Assembly (NCBI GenBank): GCA_964458485.1
Contig: CAYWJA010000022.1
Span: 1-30,038 of the forward strand
From: CAYWJA01 sp964458485
GTDB taxonomy: Bacteria; Patescibacteriota; Gracilibacteria; UM-FILTER-43-11
Direction: 5' to 3'
DNA length: 30,038 nt
Shown here: one piece after another, positions 7,409 to 15,234 of the stretch
Layout: each line of letters opens with the position of its first letter
How positions within the stretch are numbered: position 1 is the first letter of the stretch
Position numbers and translations under genes: made by a program
Notes under the pieces: model-generated
What the model saw: the letters and a program-made list of their open reading frames with translations, nothing else
Database searches by the model: none
Told to the model about the DNA's origin: nothing

Positions 7409-8137
7409 ATGATCAAAGCTAAAGTTGACCAAATAACATCAAATCTCTCCGCTTATTTCAAGAAAAACAATATTACAAAAGCTGTAATCGGCTTAAGCGG
7501 TGGTGTTGATTCTGCATTAACTGCAAAACTTGCTGTTGTGGTTTTGGGTAAGGAAAATGTTACAGCATTAGTTTTACCTAATAATGGTGTAAATAAGCCA
7601 AAAAACGTCCGTGATGCGCAGGATTGGGCATCGGAACTCGGAATTAAACAGCACACTATAGCGATTAATCCATTTATAGATGGTTATGATAAGCTGCCGT
7701 GGGAATCTTCAAGTTTGGCTAGCATGAATATACAAGCTCGCGTACGTATGACACTTTTGTATCATTATGCGAATACAAACAATGCTATAGTACTTGGCAC
7801 CGGCAATAAAACAGAATTGATGCTTGGTTATTTCACTAAATACGGCGACGGTGCTTGTGATGTTCTTCCTATTGGTAATTTAAATAAAACAGAGGTTTGG
7901 GAGATGTCAGAATATCTTGGTTTACCAGAGGTTATTGTACACAAAACCGCCTCTGCCGAACTAATGCGAGATCAAACCGACGAAGAGGAAATTGGTATGG
8001 AATATGCTGAAATTGATTTAATTCTAAAGAGATTCGAAGAGGGGGGTGAGCCTCAAAATGAATCTGAACAGAAGTTGTACGATCGAATAATGGAGAATAA
8101 GCATAAAGGCAATTTACCACCTATTATTGAGGTATGA
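7409..8137 (+). CDS. nadE: NH3-dependent NAD+ synthetase
   Basis: This enzyme converts nicotinic acid adenine dinucleotide to NAD+ using ATP and ammonia. The PP-loop 'GLSGGVDSALTAK' (about 28-40) binds ATP. 'GTGNKTELMLGYFTKYGDG' and 'VLPIGNLNKTEVWEMS' are NadE signatures, and 'QTDEEEIGM' lies in the C-terminal part. At 242 residues it lacks a glutaminase domain, so free ammonia is the expected nitrogen donor. The start codon comes 2 bases after repeat element C, leaving no normal ribosome-binding site. Confidence 0.94.
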   Translation: MIKAKVDQITSNLSAYFKKNNITKAVIGLSGGVDSALTAKLAVVVLGKENVTALVLPNNGVNKPKNVRDAQDWASELGIKQHTIAINPFIDGYDKLPWESSSLASMNIQARVRMTLLYHYANTNNAIVLGTGNKTELMLGYFTKYGDGACDVLPIGNLNKTEVWEMSEYLGLPEVIVHKTASAELMRDQTDEEEIGMEYAEIDLILKRFEEGGEPQNESEQKLYDRIMENKHKGNLPPIIEV

Positions 8138-8163
8138 ATTAGTAATTATTAATCAATTATTTT

Positions 8164-8439
8164 ATGTCAGTATCTGATCGATTTAAGCCAGAATTGCGTT
8201 TAAATTTACAGGGAGGGGAAACTGAAAGGGATAGATTGAGTGAATTAGCCGAAAGAGCACAATGTACTATCGGAGATGGCGCTAGAGGAGAGCACTTAGC
8301 AGCGGTAACATTGACGCCTGAGGGGGATGACTTCAGAAAAGATGGTTTAGTTATTTTTTATGGCCCAAATGGGGAACTTTATGCTGAAAATGAGATTGCC
8401 AGAGACAAGATATTAGAACTTTTGGGACACCAAGGGTAA
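8164..8439 (+). CDS. Hypothetical small soluble protein
   Basis: A 91-residue charged protein with no transmembrane segment and no family that I recognise. It has an amphipathic N-terminal half ('ERDRLSELAERAQC') and a probable beta-rich C-terminal half ('LVIFYGPNGELYAENEIARD'). It starts 26 bases after nadE on the same strand and may be co-transcribed. Codon use and composition look coding and are slightly less AT-rich than the surroundings. A weak hairpin TGTCG/CGACA followed by TTTTTT (about 8455-8481) could be its terminator. Confidence 0.65.
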   Translation: MSVSDRFKPELRLNLQGGETERDRLSELAERAQCTIGDGARGEHLAAVTLTPEGDDFRKDGLVIFYGPNGELYAENEIARDKILELLGHQG

Positions 8440-8485
8440 GTCAATTTTTAAATCTGTCGGGATTTTCGACAACAGTTTTTTAAAT

Positions 8486-8623
8486 TTCTAATTGCTCTAA
8501 TCTCTAATTATTCTAAACAATCACCAATTATCAAATTCCAATTACCAATTTTTTGTTATCAATGCGGTATACAATTAGGAATTGGGTATTTTTTAGAAAT
8601 TAGGTCAATTAGGTTAATTAGAT
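8486..8623. repeat. Word-repeat hairpin D (CTAATT family)
   Basis: CTAATTGCTCTAATCTCTAA on the left (from 8488) and AGAAATTAGGTCAATTAGG on the right (from 8595) are imperfect inverted arms. A better-paired inner part is CAAATTCCAATTACC / AATTAGGAATTGGG. It fills the convergent junction between the 91-aa gene and ruvX, and the ruvX stop TAA (8618-8620) lies inside the right arm. No gene is inside. Confidence 0.65.
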
Positions 8624-9037
8624 ATTTTTAAGATATTCCTCCAGTATAATCTGCGCAGAAATCATATCTCGTTGACCTTTTTGTTCTTTTGATTTAATTC
8701 CCTGCTGATACAGCTTAGAAATTGACTCTTTGGTTGTTAGTCGTTCATCAAAATACTCTACAGCAATCGGATGAATAGCGATTTTTAATTTATCTCCAAA
8801 TTTTTGGGTTTTTACAACCCTTTCACCCAAAGTTCCATCCATTTCTATAGGTAATCCGATGATTACTTTAATAATCTGTTCTTCGTCACAAAAGGATTTG
8901 ATCTGATTAATTAGCCCTTTGGTACTTTTATATTCCAAAAAATCACGAGGGAATGCAATTTCCTTATCTAAATCTGATATTGCCAGCCCTACTCTGCGGT
9001 CACCGTAGTCTATAGCGAGGTATTTGCCTTTATTCAT
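8618..9037 (-). CDS. ruvX: YqgF/RuvX-family putative Holliday junction resolvase
   Basis: An RNase H-fold nuclease of the YqgF/RuvX family, 139 residues. Motifs are 'AIDYGDRRVGLAISD' with the first acidic residue, 'KVIIGLPIEMDGTLG', and 'VEYFDERLTTKES' with further acidic residues. Family members are linked to pre-16S rRNA 5'-end processing in E. coli and to junction resolution by homology. It lies 6 bases after rpsT, so the two form an operon, which fits the ribosome-maturation role. Its stop codon is in repeat D. Confidence 0.93.
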   Translation of the reverse strand: MNKGKYLAIDYGDRRVGLAISDLDKEIAFPRDFLEYKSTKGLINQIKSFCDEEQIIKVIIGLPIEMDGTLGERVVKTQKFGDKLKIAIHPIAVEYFDERLTTKESISKLYQQGIKSKEQKGQRDMISAQIILEEYLKNI

Positions 9038-9043
9038 AATTAT

Positions 9044-9352
9044 TTATTTCTTCTCAGCCTTCTTTTCAGTTTTTTTAGCAGCAACTTTCCCATCCCCCTT
9101 ATTCACAGCTCTCTGCACCTTGGATTTTTTACGTGCTGCATTATGCTTATGGATAAGATTCTTTTTCGCAGCGGTATCTATTGATTTAACTACCTTTGGT
9201 AGGAGCTTACTCGCTTTATCATAATCCTTTTTTTGTACATATCCCAAAAGAAGTTTAATCATAGACTTCATATTGTTATTGTAGTGTTTATTTCGAGCGG
9301 TTCGTACTTTATCCTGCTTCACTCTTTTTATGGCTTGTTTGGTAATTGGCAT
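9044..9352 (-). CDS. rpsT: 30S ribosomal protein bS20
   Basis: bS20 binds 16S rRNA early in 30S assembly. 'MPITKQAIKRVKQDKVRTARN' is the typical start, so I chose the ATG at 9350-9352 instead of an in-frame codon seven residues upstream (9373). The three-helix body is followed by a lysine/alanine-rich tail 'AAKKTEKKAEKK', longer than in most S20 proteins. It heads the rpsT-ruvX operon. Confidence 0.94.
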   Translation of the reverse strand: MPITKQAIKRVKQDKVRTARNKHYNNNMKSMIKLLLGYVQKKDYDKASKLLPKVVKSIDTAAKKNLIHKHNAARKKSKVQRAVNKGDGKVAAKKTEKKAEKK

Positions 9353-9362
9353 AGTAAGTAGC

Positions 9363-9378
9363 GAGAAACGCATTTCTC
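9363..9378 (-). promoter_or_regulatory. Hairpin just upstream of rpsT
   Basis: A perfect 6-bp stem GAGAAA/TTTCTC with a 4-base loop ends 10 bases before the rpsT ATG. A TATAAA-like -10 (near 9405-9412, minus strand) would place it in the short 5' leader. A role in control of S20 is possible but unproven. Confidence 0.35.
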
Positions 9379-9436
9379 TGGTTAAATGAATTATTTGCCT
9401 GCAAATTTTATACTATGAAGAAGGGAAATGCAAGCT

Positions 9437-9544
9437 AAATTCCAAATCTCAAGCCCAAAATTCAAAATAAAGCTACAATTTTTAAATTTCAATATTAAAA
9501 TTTGGGATTTATTTTGGATTTTGGAATTGGAATTTGAGATTTTA
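9437..9544. repeat. Word-repeat hairpin E (AAGCCCAAAATTC family)
   Basis: The left arm 9437-9478 (AAATTCCAAATCTCAAGCCC, then AAAATTCAAAAT) and the right arm 9502-9544 (GGATTTTGGAATTGGAATTT and neighbours) are imperfect inverted copies. The LCP gene's stop TAA is the last three bases of the right arm. No gene is inside. Confidence 0.75.
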
Positions 9545-10990
9545 ATACAGTTGATAATCCCCCCCAATTATTATAGAAATATCATTATTACTATCAGGCT
9601 GACCAGCTTCAGTAACTTTTCCCTGAATAAACTTAGCCAATGCATTTGCAGTATAGCCATAATCAGCAGTTACTTTACCATTAGGATCCATAATTTTATT
9701 ATAACGGATCAGACCCTTATCTAATTTCACCCTTTTGCCATCAGAATCTAAATAATTATCCAGTTCTACAACATTAAATCCATAAATTTTTAAATAATTA
9801 TAGGTTTTTGCAGCAGTGCCAGATTTCTTAGAGGCATTGAAGATTCCAATTTTAGCCTGCTTTAAATAAACTTCACGATTATAAAAAATTAATTCAGCAT
9901 ATCTTTGAATATCTCTTGAATCATATGGAATCAAAACAAATTGACCATTGTATTGTTCTCTTTCTGGGGTATATAAAAATCCACCATCGCGAGATGGGTC
10001 ATCGTGCAGTAATTTTGTCACTAAATTTTTTCTATTAAATTTTTTGGCAAATGCAGCGAGGGAAATCATTTCCCTAGTAGACATATTGGTATTGATATTG
10101 CTGTTTATTGATTTGTAGAGCTTTTTTATGGTATTCGGGCTTGTTAATACATTTTTGGAAAGTGCTTTTTGCTGCAATGACACCAAAACCTGTTGCTGGC
10201 GTACGGCACGATCAAAATCTGACGTAGTTTTACGACTTCGGACAAACTTCAGTGCAGTTTCACCATCTATATTATTAATTCCCTTCTTAATTTCAAATAC
10301 AGTATAACCATTATCAGTGCTATTTGGATAGTAAGGGTCATAGATTGATTTTTTTACATTGACAGTAATACCTCCAAGGCTGTCTACAACTTCCACAAAA
10401 GCATTAAAATCCACACGCAGATAATATTGTATATCTAAGTCTAAAATATTACCCAATATTTCCTGATAAATTCCATAAGCTTTTTCTTTGCCTAATTTAT
10501 TTTTATTATATAAATAGAAGCTATTTATTCTTGCATGGCCATATTTTTTATTTTTTATGTAATAATCTCTGGGGATTGATAATATAGATACTGATTTATT
10601 TTTATGATCCAAGCTTGCAATCATAACGGTATCTATTAAATCCGCACCGTCTCTTTCATGTCCGCCATCACCCAAAAGTACAATATTTGTATAGCCATAT
10701 TGGTCTTTTTTTAATTCTGTACCAAAAGACAGGGCTAAATTTTTTATGTCGAAATTATTTATTACATAATATATACCGGTTGTTACTTTAAAAACTATTA
10801 TAATGGCTATTAATATCGACACAAATCCCAGTAAATAACTTACATGCTTTTTTGATGTACCAGAAAATAAGCTACCGCATTTGTATAAGATATTTTTTAA
10901 GATCTTTAAAATTTGTATCGGTGACCTTTTTCGTATTTGTCTTGTTCGAAAAGCATTCATATATTTATTTTTACTTAGAAAATTTAACAT
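9542..10990 (-). CDS. LytR-CpsA-Psr (LCP) family protein
   Basis: LCP enzymes transfer glycopolymers from lipid carriers to the cell wall. The protein has a cytoplasmic basic N-terminus, one transmembrane helix 'LLGFVSILIAIIIVFKVTTG' (about 51-70), and an external LCP domain with 'DTVMIASLD', 'ILSIPRDYYI', 'GHARINSFY' and 'DFDRAVRQQQVL', which carry the acidic and arginine residues that bind the pyrophosphate lipid. A LytR_C-type domain starts at 'KIGIFNASKKSGTAAKTYNYL'. TTGACC (11004-11009), 17 bases and TAAATT (10981-10986, minus strand) form a promoter whose start would be near 10974. The true start may therefore be ATG 10960 ('MNAFRTRQ'). Its stop is in element E. Confidence 0.9.
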   Translation of the reverse strand: MLNFLSKNKYMNAFRTRQIRKRSPIQILKILKNILYKCGSLFSGTSKKHVSYLLGFVSILIAIIIVFKVTTGIYYVINNFDIKNLALSFGTELKKDQYGYTNIVLLGDGGHERDGADLIDTVMIASLDHKNKSVSILSIPRDYYIKNKKYGHARINSFYLYNKNKLGKEKAYGIYQEILGNILDLDIQYYLRVDFNAFVEVVDSLGGITVNVKKSIYDPYYPNSTDNGYTVFEIKKGINNIDGETALKFVRSRKTTSDFDRAVRQQQVLVSLQQKALSKNVLTSPNTIKKLYKSINSNINTNMSTREMISLAAFAKKFNRKNLVTKLLHDDPSRDGGFLYTPEREQYNGQFVLIPYDSRDIQRYAELIFYNREVYLKQAKIGIFNASKKSGTAAKTYNYLKIYGFNVVELDNYLDSDGKRVKLDKGLIRYNKIMDPNGKVTADYGYTANALAKFIQGKVTEAGQPDSNNDISIIIGGDYQLY

Positions 10991-11023
10991 TTGTATGGTT
11001 TTGGGTCAAGGAATCTATTATTT

Positions 11024-11170
11024 AAATCCCAAATTCCAATTCCAAAATTCAAAATACATTTCAATATTAAAATTACAAATCTAAGCTCAATAGATTAAAT
11101 GAGTTAGATTGATATTTGAATATTAAGATTTGGAGCTTATTTTGAATTTTGGAATTGGAATTTGGGATTT
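11024..11170. repeat. Word-repeat hairpin F with perfect 32-bp arms
   Basis: The arms 11024-11055 and 11139-11170 are exact reverse complements over 32 bases (AAATCCCAAATTCCAATTCC onward). The 83-base centre also contains weaker complementary words. Same family as E, H and J. It lies between the LCP promoter and the rplL terminator. Perfect arms suggest recent formation or active maintenance. Confidence 0.85.
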
Positions 11171-11174
11171 ATTT

Positions 11175-11208
11175 AAAAAACCTCCCAACAAAGTCGGACA
11201 GGTTTTTT
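11175..11208 (-). terminator. Intrinsic terminator of rplJ-rplL
   Basis: AAAAAACCT / AGGTTTTTT arms around a 16-base loop give a stem with a T-run on the minus strand. It begins 20 bases after the rplL stop and is a conventional terminator, separate from repeat F beside it. Confidence 0.8.
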
Positions 11209-11228
11209 AAAGGCTTTCGGAATAAATT

Positions 11229-11639
11229 CTATTTCAAAGCAACAGTAGCACCGGCTTCCTCAAGCTGTTTTTGGATTTTTTCAGCCTCATCTTTTTTAAC
11301 ACCTTCTTTAATAACTTTAGGTGCACCATCTACCATATCTTTAGCTTCTTTTAAGCCAAGACCGGTTATTTCTCGAACAGCTTTGATAACTGCGATTTTT
11401 TGACCGCCTGGAGCAGTAAGTTCAATGTCGAAAGAATCTTTTTCTTCCGCACCACCAGCATCACCACCACCAGCAGGAGCGCCAGCAGCAGCCGCAGCTA
11501 CAGGAGCAGCAGCAGAAACGCCAAATTCTTCCTCCATAGCTTTTACAAGGTCAGCAAGCTCAAGCACGCTTAGCTTTTTTACATCATCAAGAATGCTTTG
11601 TGCAGCCTTTGATAATTTGATTTCTTTTTCGTCAGACAT
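11229..11639 (-). CDS. rplL: 50S ribosomal protein bL12 (L7/L12)
   Basis: This is the stalk protein that recruits translation GTPases. An N-terminal dimerisation helix ('LSVLELADLVKAMEEEFGV') is followed by an Ala/Gly/Pro-rich hinge (about 45-66) and the conserved C-terminal domain ('KIAVIKAVREITGLGLKEAKDMVDG', 'EAEKIQKQLEEAGATVALK'). The length of 136 is slightly above usual because of the hinge. It is the second gene of the rplJ-rplL operon; an 83-base spacer separates it from rplJ. Confidence 0.98.
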   Translation of the reverse strand: MSDEKEIKLSKAAQSILDDVKKLSVLELADLVKAMEEEFGVSAAAPVAAAAAGAPAGGGDAGGAEEKDSFDIELTAPGGQKIAVIKAVREITGLGLKEAKDMVDGAPKVIKEGVKKDEAEKIQKQLEEAGATVALK

Positions 11640-11722
11640 AATTAATTGATTAAAGATTAAAAGATTAAAAATTTAAGATTAGATTTTAATCCGCCGTGGC
11701 GGATAAAATTTAAAATTTAAAA
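11640..11722 (-). promoter_or_regulatory. rplJ-rplL spacer with hairpin and AT words
   Basis: TCCGCC-GT-GGCGGA forms a perfect hairpin at 11690-11703. On either side lie AGATTAAA words and AAAATTTAAAATTT words, the latter also found upstream of rplU. The hairpin could adjust the L12:L10 ratio by attenuation or mRNA processing, or it may be another small repeat. Confidence 0.45.
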
Positions 11723-12568
11723 TTATTTTTCACCCTCCTTTTCTACTTCTTCCTCAGCTGGCTCATCTGTAGCTGGCACTTCTTCTGCAGGCGCCTCTTC
11801 TTTTGCTTCCTCAGTAGGAGCTTCATCCTCCTTTGGTTCATCTGTAGCTGCTTCCCCCTTTACTTCTTCCTCTGACTTTTTTTCAGCAGGAGCTTCCGCC
11901 TCTTTCACTTCTTCGGTAGATTCTTCTTTTTTTTCCTCAGTTACCTCCTCAGCCTTTGGCTCTTCAGCTGGTTTATCTTCAGCTTTTTCTTCTTTTTCGG
12001 CTTCGGCTTTCTCACCGCCTTCGGCAGGAGCTTCAGCTTCCTCTGCTGGTAGTGAGTCTTTGTATGCATTTAAAACGCGAACAAAACCACTTAAAATATT
12101 ACTCAAAACTCCAACAGCCCCGGAGACCGGAGCGTTCATAGAACCAATCAGCTTTGCATATAATTCTTCCTTACTCGGCAATTTAGCAAGTTGAATAATT
12201 TCATCCTTTCCTACAACTTTTCCATCAATAATTCCGCCTAAAAGTTTTAAATTCTCATTACCCTTAGAAAATTTAAATAAAATTTGCAAGCCCGCAAGTT
12301 CATCTTCATAAGAAAATGTAGCGGAAACAGGACCCTCCATTATATCATCGCCAAGCTCACCAATATCAGTTTCTTTAGCAGCTAAACGCATCAAAGTCTT
12401 TTTAGCGACTTTACACTCCGAACCACCTGCACGTAATTGATTTCTTAAATCAGAAATACTGCTTACATCCAAACCACGATAGTCAGAAAAAACAACAGTT
12501 TTGGACTTAGTAAATTTGTCGATTAGATCTTGTAGGATTTCCTTTTTTTTCTCCCTGGTAATGGCCAT
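11723..12568 (-). CDS. rplJ: 50S ribosomal protein uL10 with long acidic tail
   Basis: uL10 anchors the L12 stalk to 23S rRNA. Residues 1 to about 165 form a standard L10 ('KSKTVVFSDYRGLDVSSISDL', 'KVAKKTLMRLAA', 'MNAPVSGAVGVLSNILSGFV'). A tail of about 110 residues made almost entirely of Glu, Ala, Lys and Pro follows, which most bacteria lack. The tail comes after the L12-binding helix, so it is probably an exposed disordered extension. A similar tail occurs on rplS in this window. The gene is preceded by a strong promoter and an L10 leader. Confidence 0.95.
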   Translation of the reverse strand: MAITREKKKEILQDLIDKFTKSKTVVFSDYRGLDVSSISDLRNQLRAGGSECKVAKKTLMRLAAKETDIGELGDDIMEGPVSATFSYEDELAGLQILFKFSKGNENLKLLGGIIDGKVVGKDEIIQLAKLPSKEELYAKLIGSMNAPVSGAVGVLSNILSGFVRVLNAYKDSLPAEEAEAPAEGGEKAEAEKEEKAEDKPAEEPKAEEVTEEKKEESTEEVKEAEAPAEKKSEEEVKGEAATDEPKEDEAPTEEAKEEAPAEEVPATDEPAEEEVEKEGEK

Positions 12569-12596
12569 GATTGTTTAAATTACGAATTAAAAAAAT

Positions 12597-12690
12597 CTCG
12601 TCGTACACAGACCGACAAGACTCCAAAAATAAAATAAATGAGTTGTTTGTCTAAGCGGGTCTTATTTGAATGCCAACTGTCTGCGACGAG
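12597..12690 (-). ncRNA. Ribosomal L10 leader (cis-regulatory)
   Basis: The transcript begins CTCGTCG (plus-strand 12684-12690) and closes with CGACGAG (12597-12603), a perfect 7-bp basal stem enclosing further conserved-looking segments (ACCCGCTTAGACAAACAAC, GGAGTCTTGTCGGTCTG). Position, promoter placement and overall form match the L10 leader, in which L10(L12)4 binds its own mRNA. I matched it from memory, without a covariance model. Confidence 0.75.
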
Positions 12691-12694
12691 AACT

Positions 12695-12722
12695 ATTTTA
12701 CGGATTTAAATAGGAAAGTCAA
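12695..12722 (-). promoter_or_regulatory. Promoter of rplJ-rplL
   Basis: On the minus strand, TTGACT (12717-12722), a 16-base spacer and TAAAAT (12695-12700). Transcription would start at the foot of the L10 leader stem. Confidence 0.8.
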
Positions 12723-12728
12723 ATGTTT

Positions 12729-13553
12729 TTAATCTTCTATTTTTAAATAAATGCCAATATTATCACTCAAAAGCCTATTAATCATAGCTTTATATTGTTG
12801 ATAATTTACAGGATTAAATGTAACTTTTTTTGATGCATTAATAACCTCAAATCTCTGACCTTTACCTGCGTCATCTGAATTGTTAACAGTGTAACCTAGC
12901 TGATCAAGCATTTCTGTAAATTCATCAATTTCACTTTCCTCGGGGCAACTATAATGATTTAAATCAATAATAAGTGAAATGCGATCAGGTGCTTCTGCTG
13001 GTAATTCCTTAAGAGTGTTTTGCAATGGTGAATCATTGTTTAATTTTAAATAAATACCAGTACCACCATCAAAATGTATATCTATTTCTCTCTTTAATGC
13101 CATATAGCCATCCTCATTACATAATGGAGTTTTTTTTGCGTTAATAGCCTGATATCTTCCATCTATTATATCAACAGCATCAACTTCATAGCCAGCCTGT
13201 TCAAGGATTTGTTTAAATTCATCATATAATCCATTTTCGGGAATTACAGTATGCTGAAGATCGATAATTATATTTATATGTTCAGGTGCTTCTACTGGTA
13301 ATTCTGAAACTATATCTTGTAATAATGGCTTTAAATTGCTATCAGAATCATCAGTTAATTTTTCATCAAAACCACCTCTTTTAATAACATCATCAATTAA
13401 ACTCATCGCAGGTTGTACATCCTCAGACGTTACCCCTTGTAATAAATACCTTAATTGCAAGGCAAGGCCAAGTTTAGCCTGCGCTTCAAATGTAGCTAAT
13501 TCTTCTTCTGTACCCGGGGCTAATACCCCAGGAGTTTCGGTTGGGTTACTCAT
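12729..13553 (-). CDS. Unknown protein with an internal duplication
   Basis: A soluble protein of 274 residues with no recognised family. After a helical N-terminal part (about 15-75) there are two copies of a roughly 90-residue alpha/beta unit. Copy 1 starts near 'ELPVEAPEHINIIIDLQH' and ends 'GTGIYLKLNND'; copy 2 starts 'ELPAEAPDRISLIIDLNH' and ends 'NIGIYLKIED'. Both contain 'DEF..(I/M)L.Q.GY.V' and 'INA.K'. No catalytic signature, signal peptide or membrane segment is visible. TTTACA, 17 bases and TAAATT (13582-13610, minus) form its promoter, divergent from that of rplU. Confidence 0.8.
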   Translation of the reverse strand: MSNPTETPGVLAPGTEEELATFEAQAKLGLALQLRYLLQGVTSEDVQPAMSLIDDVIKRGGFDEKLTDDSDSNLKPLLQDIVSELPVEAPEHINIIIDLQHTVIPENGLYDEFKQILEQAGYEVDAVDIIDGRYQAINAKKTPLCNEDGYMALKREIDIHFDGGTGIYLKLNNDSPLQNTLKELPAEAPDRISLIIDLNHYSCPEESEIDEFTEMLDQLGYTVNNSDDAGKGQRFEVINASKKVTFNPVNYQQYKAMINRLLSDNIGIYLKIED

Positions 13554-13581
13554 AATATTAAAATTAAATTTTAGGCAACCT

Positions 13582-13610
13582 AATTTACCTTATATTTTAG
13601 TATTTGTAAA
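13582..13610 (-). promoter_or_regulatory. Promoter of the duplicated-domain gene
   Basis: Minus-strand TTTACA (13605-13610), a 17-base spacer and TAAATT (13582-13587), about 29 bases before the start codon. Confidence 0.5.
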
Positions 13611-13617
13611 GATAAAC

Positions 13618-13646
13618 TTGACCTAATGAATTGAAACTGCTAAATT
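13618..13646 (+). promoter_or_regulatory. Promoter of rplU
   Basis: TTGACC (13618-13623), a 17-base spacer and TAAATT (13641-13646). The predicted start is near 13653. Confidence 0.6.
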
Positions 13647-13652
13647 TTACGG

Positions 13653-13728
13653 GCACTAAATTTTTGTAATCTCGCATTTTGCGGGACAGGTTGAAAATTT
13701 AAAATTTAAAATTTAAAATTCTGAAAGT
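13653..13728 (+). promoter_or_regulatory. rplU 5' leader with hairpin
   Basis: The 76-base leader contains a hairpin CTCGCA/TGCGGG (13671-13685) followed by AAAATTTAAAATTT words running up to the start codon. It may be a site for L21 autoregulation, but I cannot match it to a named leader. Confidence 0.35.
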
Positions 13729-14040
13729 ATGTTCGTAATCGCAAAAATTGCAGGGAAGCAATATAAAATCCAAAAAGGTGATATTTTAAAGGTAGATAAA
13801 CTGAAAGAAGCCAAAGAAGGGGACAAAGTTAAAATAGATGAAGTTCTATTAAAATCCGATGGATCTAAAACAGATATTGGTACACCTTATATATCCGGCT
13901 CATCCGTTGAATTGAAAGTTGTGGAACATGGAAAGATGGATAAAATTAAGGTGTTTAAAAAGAAGGCTAAAAAGAGGTATGAGAGGACTTATGGGCATAG
14001 GCAACAGTATACAGAGGTTGAGGTTGTTGTTGTTAAATAA
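13729..14040 (+). CDS. rplU: 50S ribosomal protein bL21
   Basis: bL21 is a 23S rRNA-binding protein. 'MFVIAKIAGKQYKIQKGDIL' is the typical start, with 'VLLKSDGSKTDIGTPYISGS' and the C-terminal 'KKAKKRYERTYGHRQQYTEV' signature. The length of 103 is standard. rpmA (bL27), its usual partner, does not follow; instead repeat G starts directly after the TAA stop and rluD converges on it. Confidence 0.97.
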   Translation: MFVIAKIAGKQYKIQKGDILKVDKLKEAKEGDKVKIDEVLLKSDGSKTDIGTPYISGSSVELKVVEHGKMDKIKVFKKKAKKRYERTYGHRQQYTEVEVVVVK

Positions 14041-14173
14041 AAGACTTCCAAACGTACAGATGTCCAAACGTACAAAACTAACTATTTAATAATTTAAGAT
14101 TAGGTTTGTTGGTTTGTTATGTTTGGAATTTGGTATCTGTTTGTAGGTTTGGCTATCTGGATATCTGGACGTT
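14041..14173. repeat. Word-repeat hairpin G (CCAAACGTAC/CCAGAT family)
   Basis: The left arm 14042-14077 (CTTCCAAACGTACAGATGTC and on) pairs imperfectly with the right arm 14138-14173 (GTAGGTTTGGCTATCTGGAT and on), about 24 of 31 positions. It starts at the base after the rplU stop and runs into the 3' end of rluD, whose last residues and TAG stop it encodes. No gene is inside. Confidence 0.7.
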
Positions 14174-15088
14174 TTTTAAAATTTCCCCCAAATCCTCCGG
14201 CAACTCTGCATTTAATTCAACAGCTTCATCGTTAGATGGTAATCGAAATTTTAAATACGCTGCATGTAAAAACTGCCTTTTTAGTCCTATTTTTTTTAAT
14301 TTTTCATTCACATCCTTATCTCCATACATGGTATCTCCGCAAACCGGATGACCAATAGACGCGAAATGTACGCGGATTTGATGTGTACGGCCGGTTACAA
14401 TTTGCACATCCACTAAGCTATAATCACCAATATATTTAATTACCTTATAATGGGTAAGTGCAAATTTAGCCTTCTTTTTACCAGACACATGCATGTCTTT
14501 TTCGCCATGTGTTTTAATAAGCGGCGCTTCAATGCTGCCCTTAGTCGGTTTTAGATGACCTTTTAGTAATGTGGTGTATTTTTTTGTAATAGTTCTTGCC
14601 TGAATTTGTTTAGCAATATAATTGTGTGCCTTATCGTGCTTCGCAACAATAATAAGTCCGGATGTATTTTTATCTAATCTATGCACAATACCCGGTCTTT
14701 TTTCGCCACCAATACCACTTAAATCTTTACAATAATATAAAACAGCATTAACCAAAGTGCCGGAAATATGCGCACCATGATCTGTTGGGTGTACAACCAT
14801 ACCAGCTGGCTTATTTACCACGATAATATCGCCGTCCTCGTAAACAACATCCAATGGTATATCTTCCGCCAATATGCCAATTTCTTTTATTGAAGGAATT
14901 ATTATTACAAGCTCATCTGCATCTTTAACTTTATGTGATGTTTTTGTAATTTTTTTATTATTTATAAAAACAGAACCGCCTTTAATCATTTTTTGAATAA
15001 AAGAGCGTGTTAAATCCGGCTTTACAGCAGTGATATATTGATCTAAACGCAGCCCATTTTCCTCTGATGTAACGGTGTAATGTCGCAT
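14153..15088 (-). CDS. rluD: RluA/RluD-family 23S rRNA pseudouridine synthase
   Basis: An S4 RNA-binding domain ('LRLDQYITAVKPDLTRSFIQ') is followed by the pseudouridine synthase domain with the catalytic Asp in 'GIVHRLDKNTSGLIIVAK' and 'GRTHQIRVHFASIGHPVCGD'. The enzyme isomerises uridines in 23S rRNA; RluD is the best guess within the RluA family. It has 311 residues. The last six, 'VQISR' and neighbours plus the stop, are encoded by the words of repeat G, so the original C-terminus seems to have been overwritten. Confidence 0.92.
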   Translation of the reverse strand: MRHYTVTSEENGLRLDQYITAVKPDLTRSFIQKMIKGGSVFINNKKITKTSHKVKDADELVIIIPSIKEIGILAEDIPLDVVYEDGDIIVVNKPAGMVVHPTDHGAHISGTLVNAVLYYCKDLSGIGGEKRPGIVHRLDKNTSGLIIVAKHDKAHNYIAKQIQARTITKKYTTLLKGHLKPTKGSIEAPLIKTHGEKDMHVSGKKKAKFALTHYKVIKYIGDYSLVDVQIVTGRTHQIRVHFASIGHPVCGDTMYGDKDVNEKLKKIGLKRQFLHAAYLKFRLPSNDEAVELNAELPEDLGEILKNVQISR

Positions 15089-15106
15089 ATCTATGTTTTT
15101 AAATTT

Positions 15107-15214
15107 AAAATTTCAAGCCCAAAATCCTAAATAAAATCCAAATTTCAAGCCCAAAATTCAAAATTGTAATTTGAGTTTTGAAATTTCTTTTGTGCTTTGG
15201 AATTGGGATTTTAG
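15107..15214. repeat. Word-repeat element H (AAGCCCAAAATTC family)
   Basis: Two direct copies of ATTTCAAGCCCAAAAT (from about 15110 and 15154) face a weaker inverted arm TTTGGAATTGGGATTTTAG (15196-15214). It fills the divergent space between rluD and the lipoprotein gene. It is more degraded than E, F and J. Confidence 0.6.
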
Positions 15215-15234
15215 ATTTGTGAAGAATATCGATT

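Noticed and set aside
8833..9033. Other antisense frames opposite ruvX and rpsT
   Set aside because: They are hydrophobic or serine-rich shadow translations of conserved genes and lack start signals.
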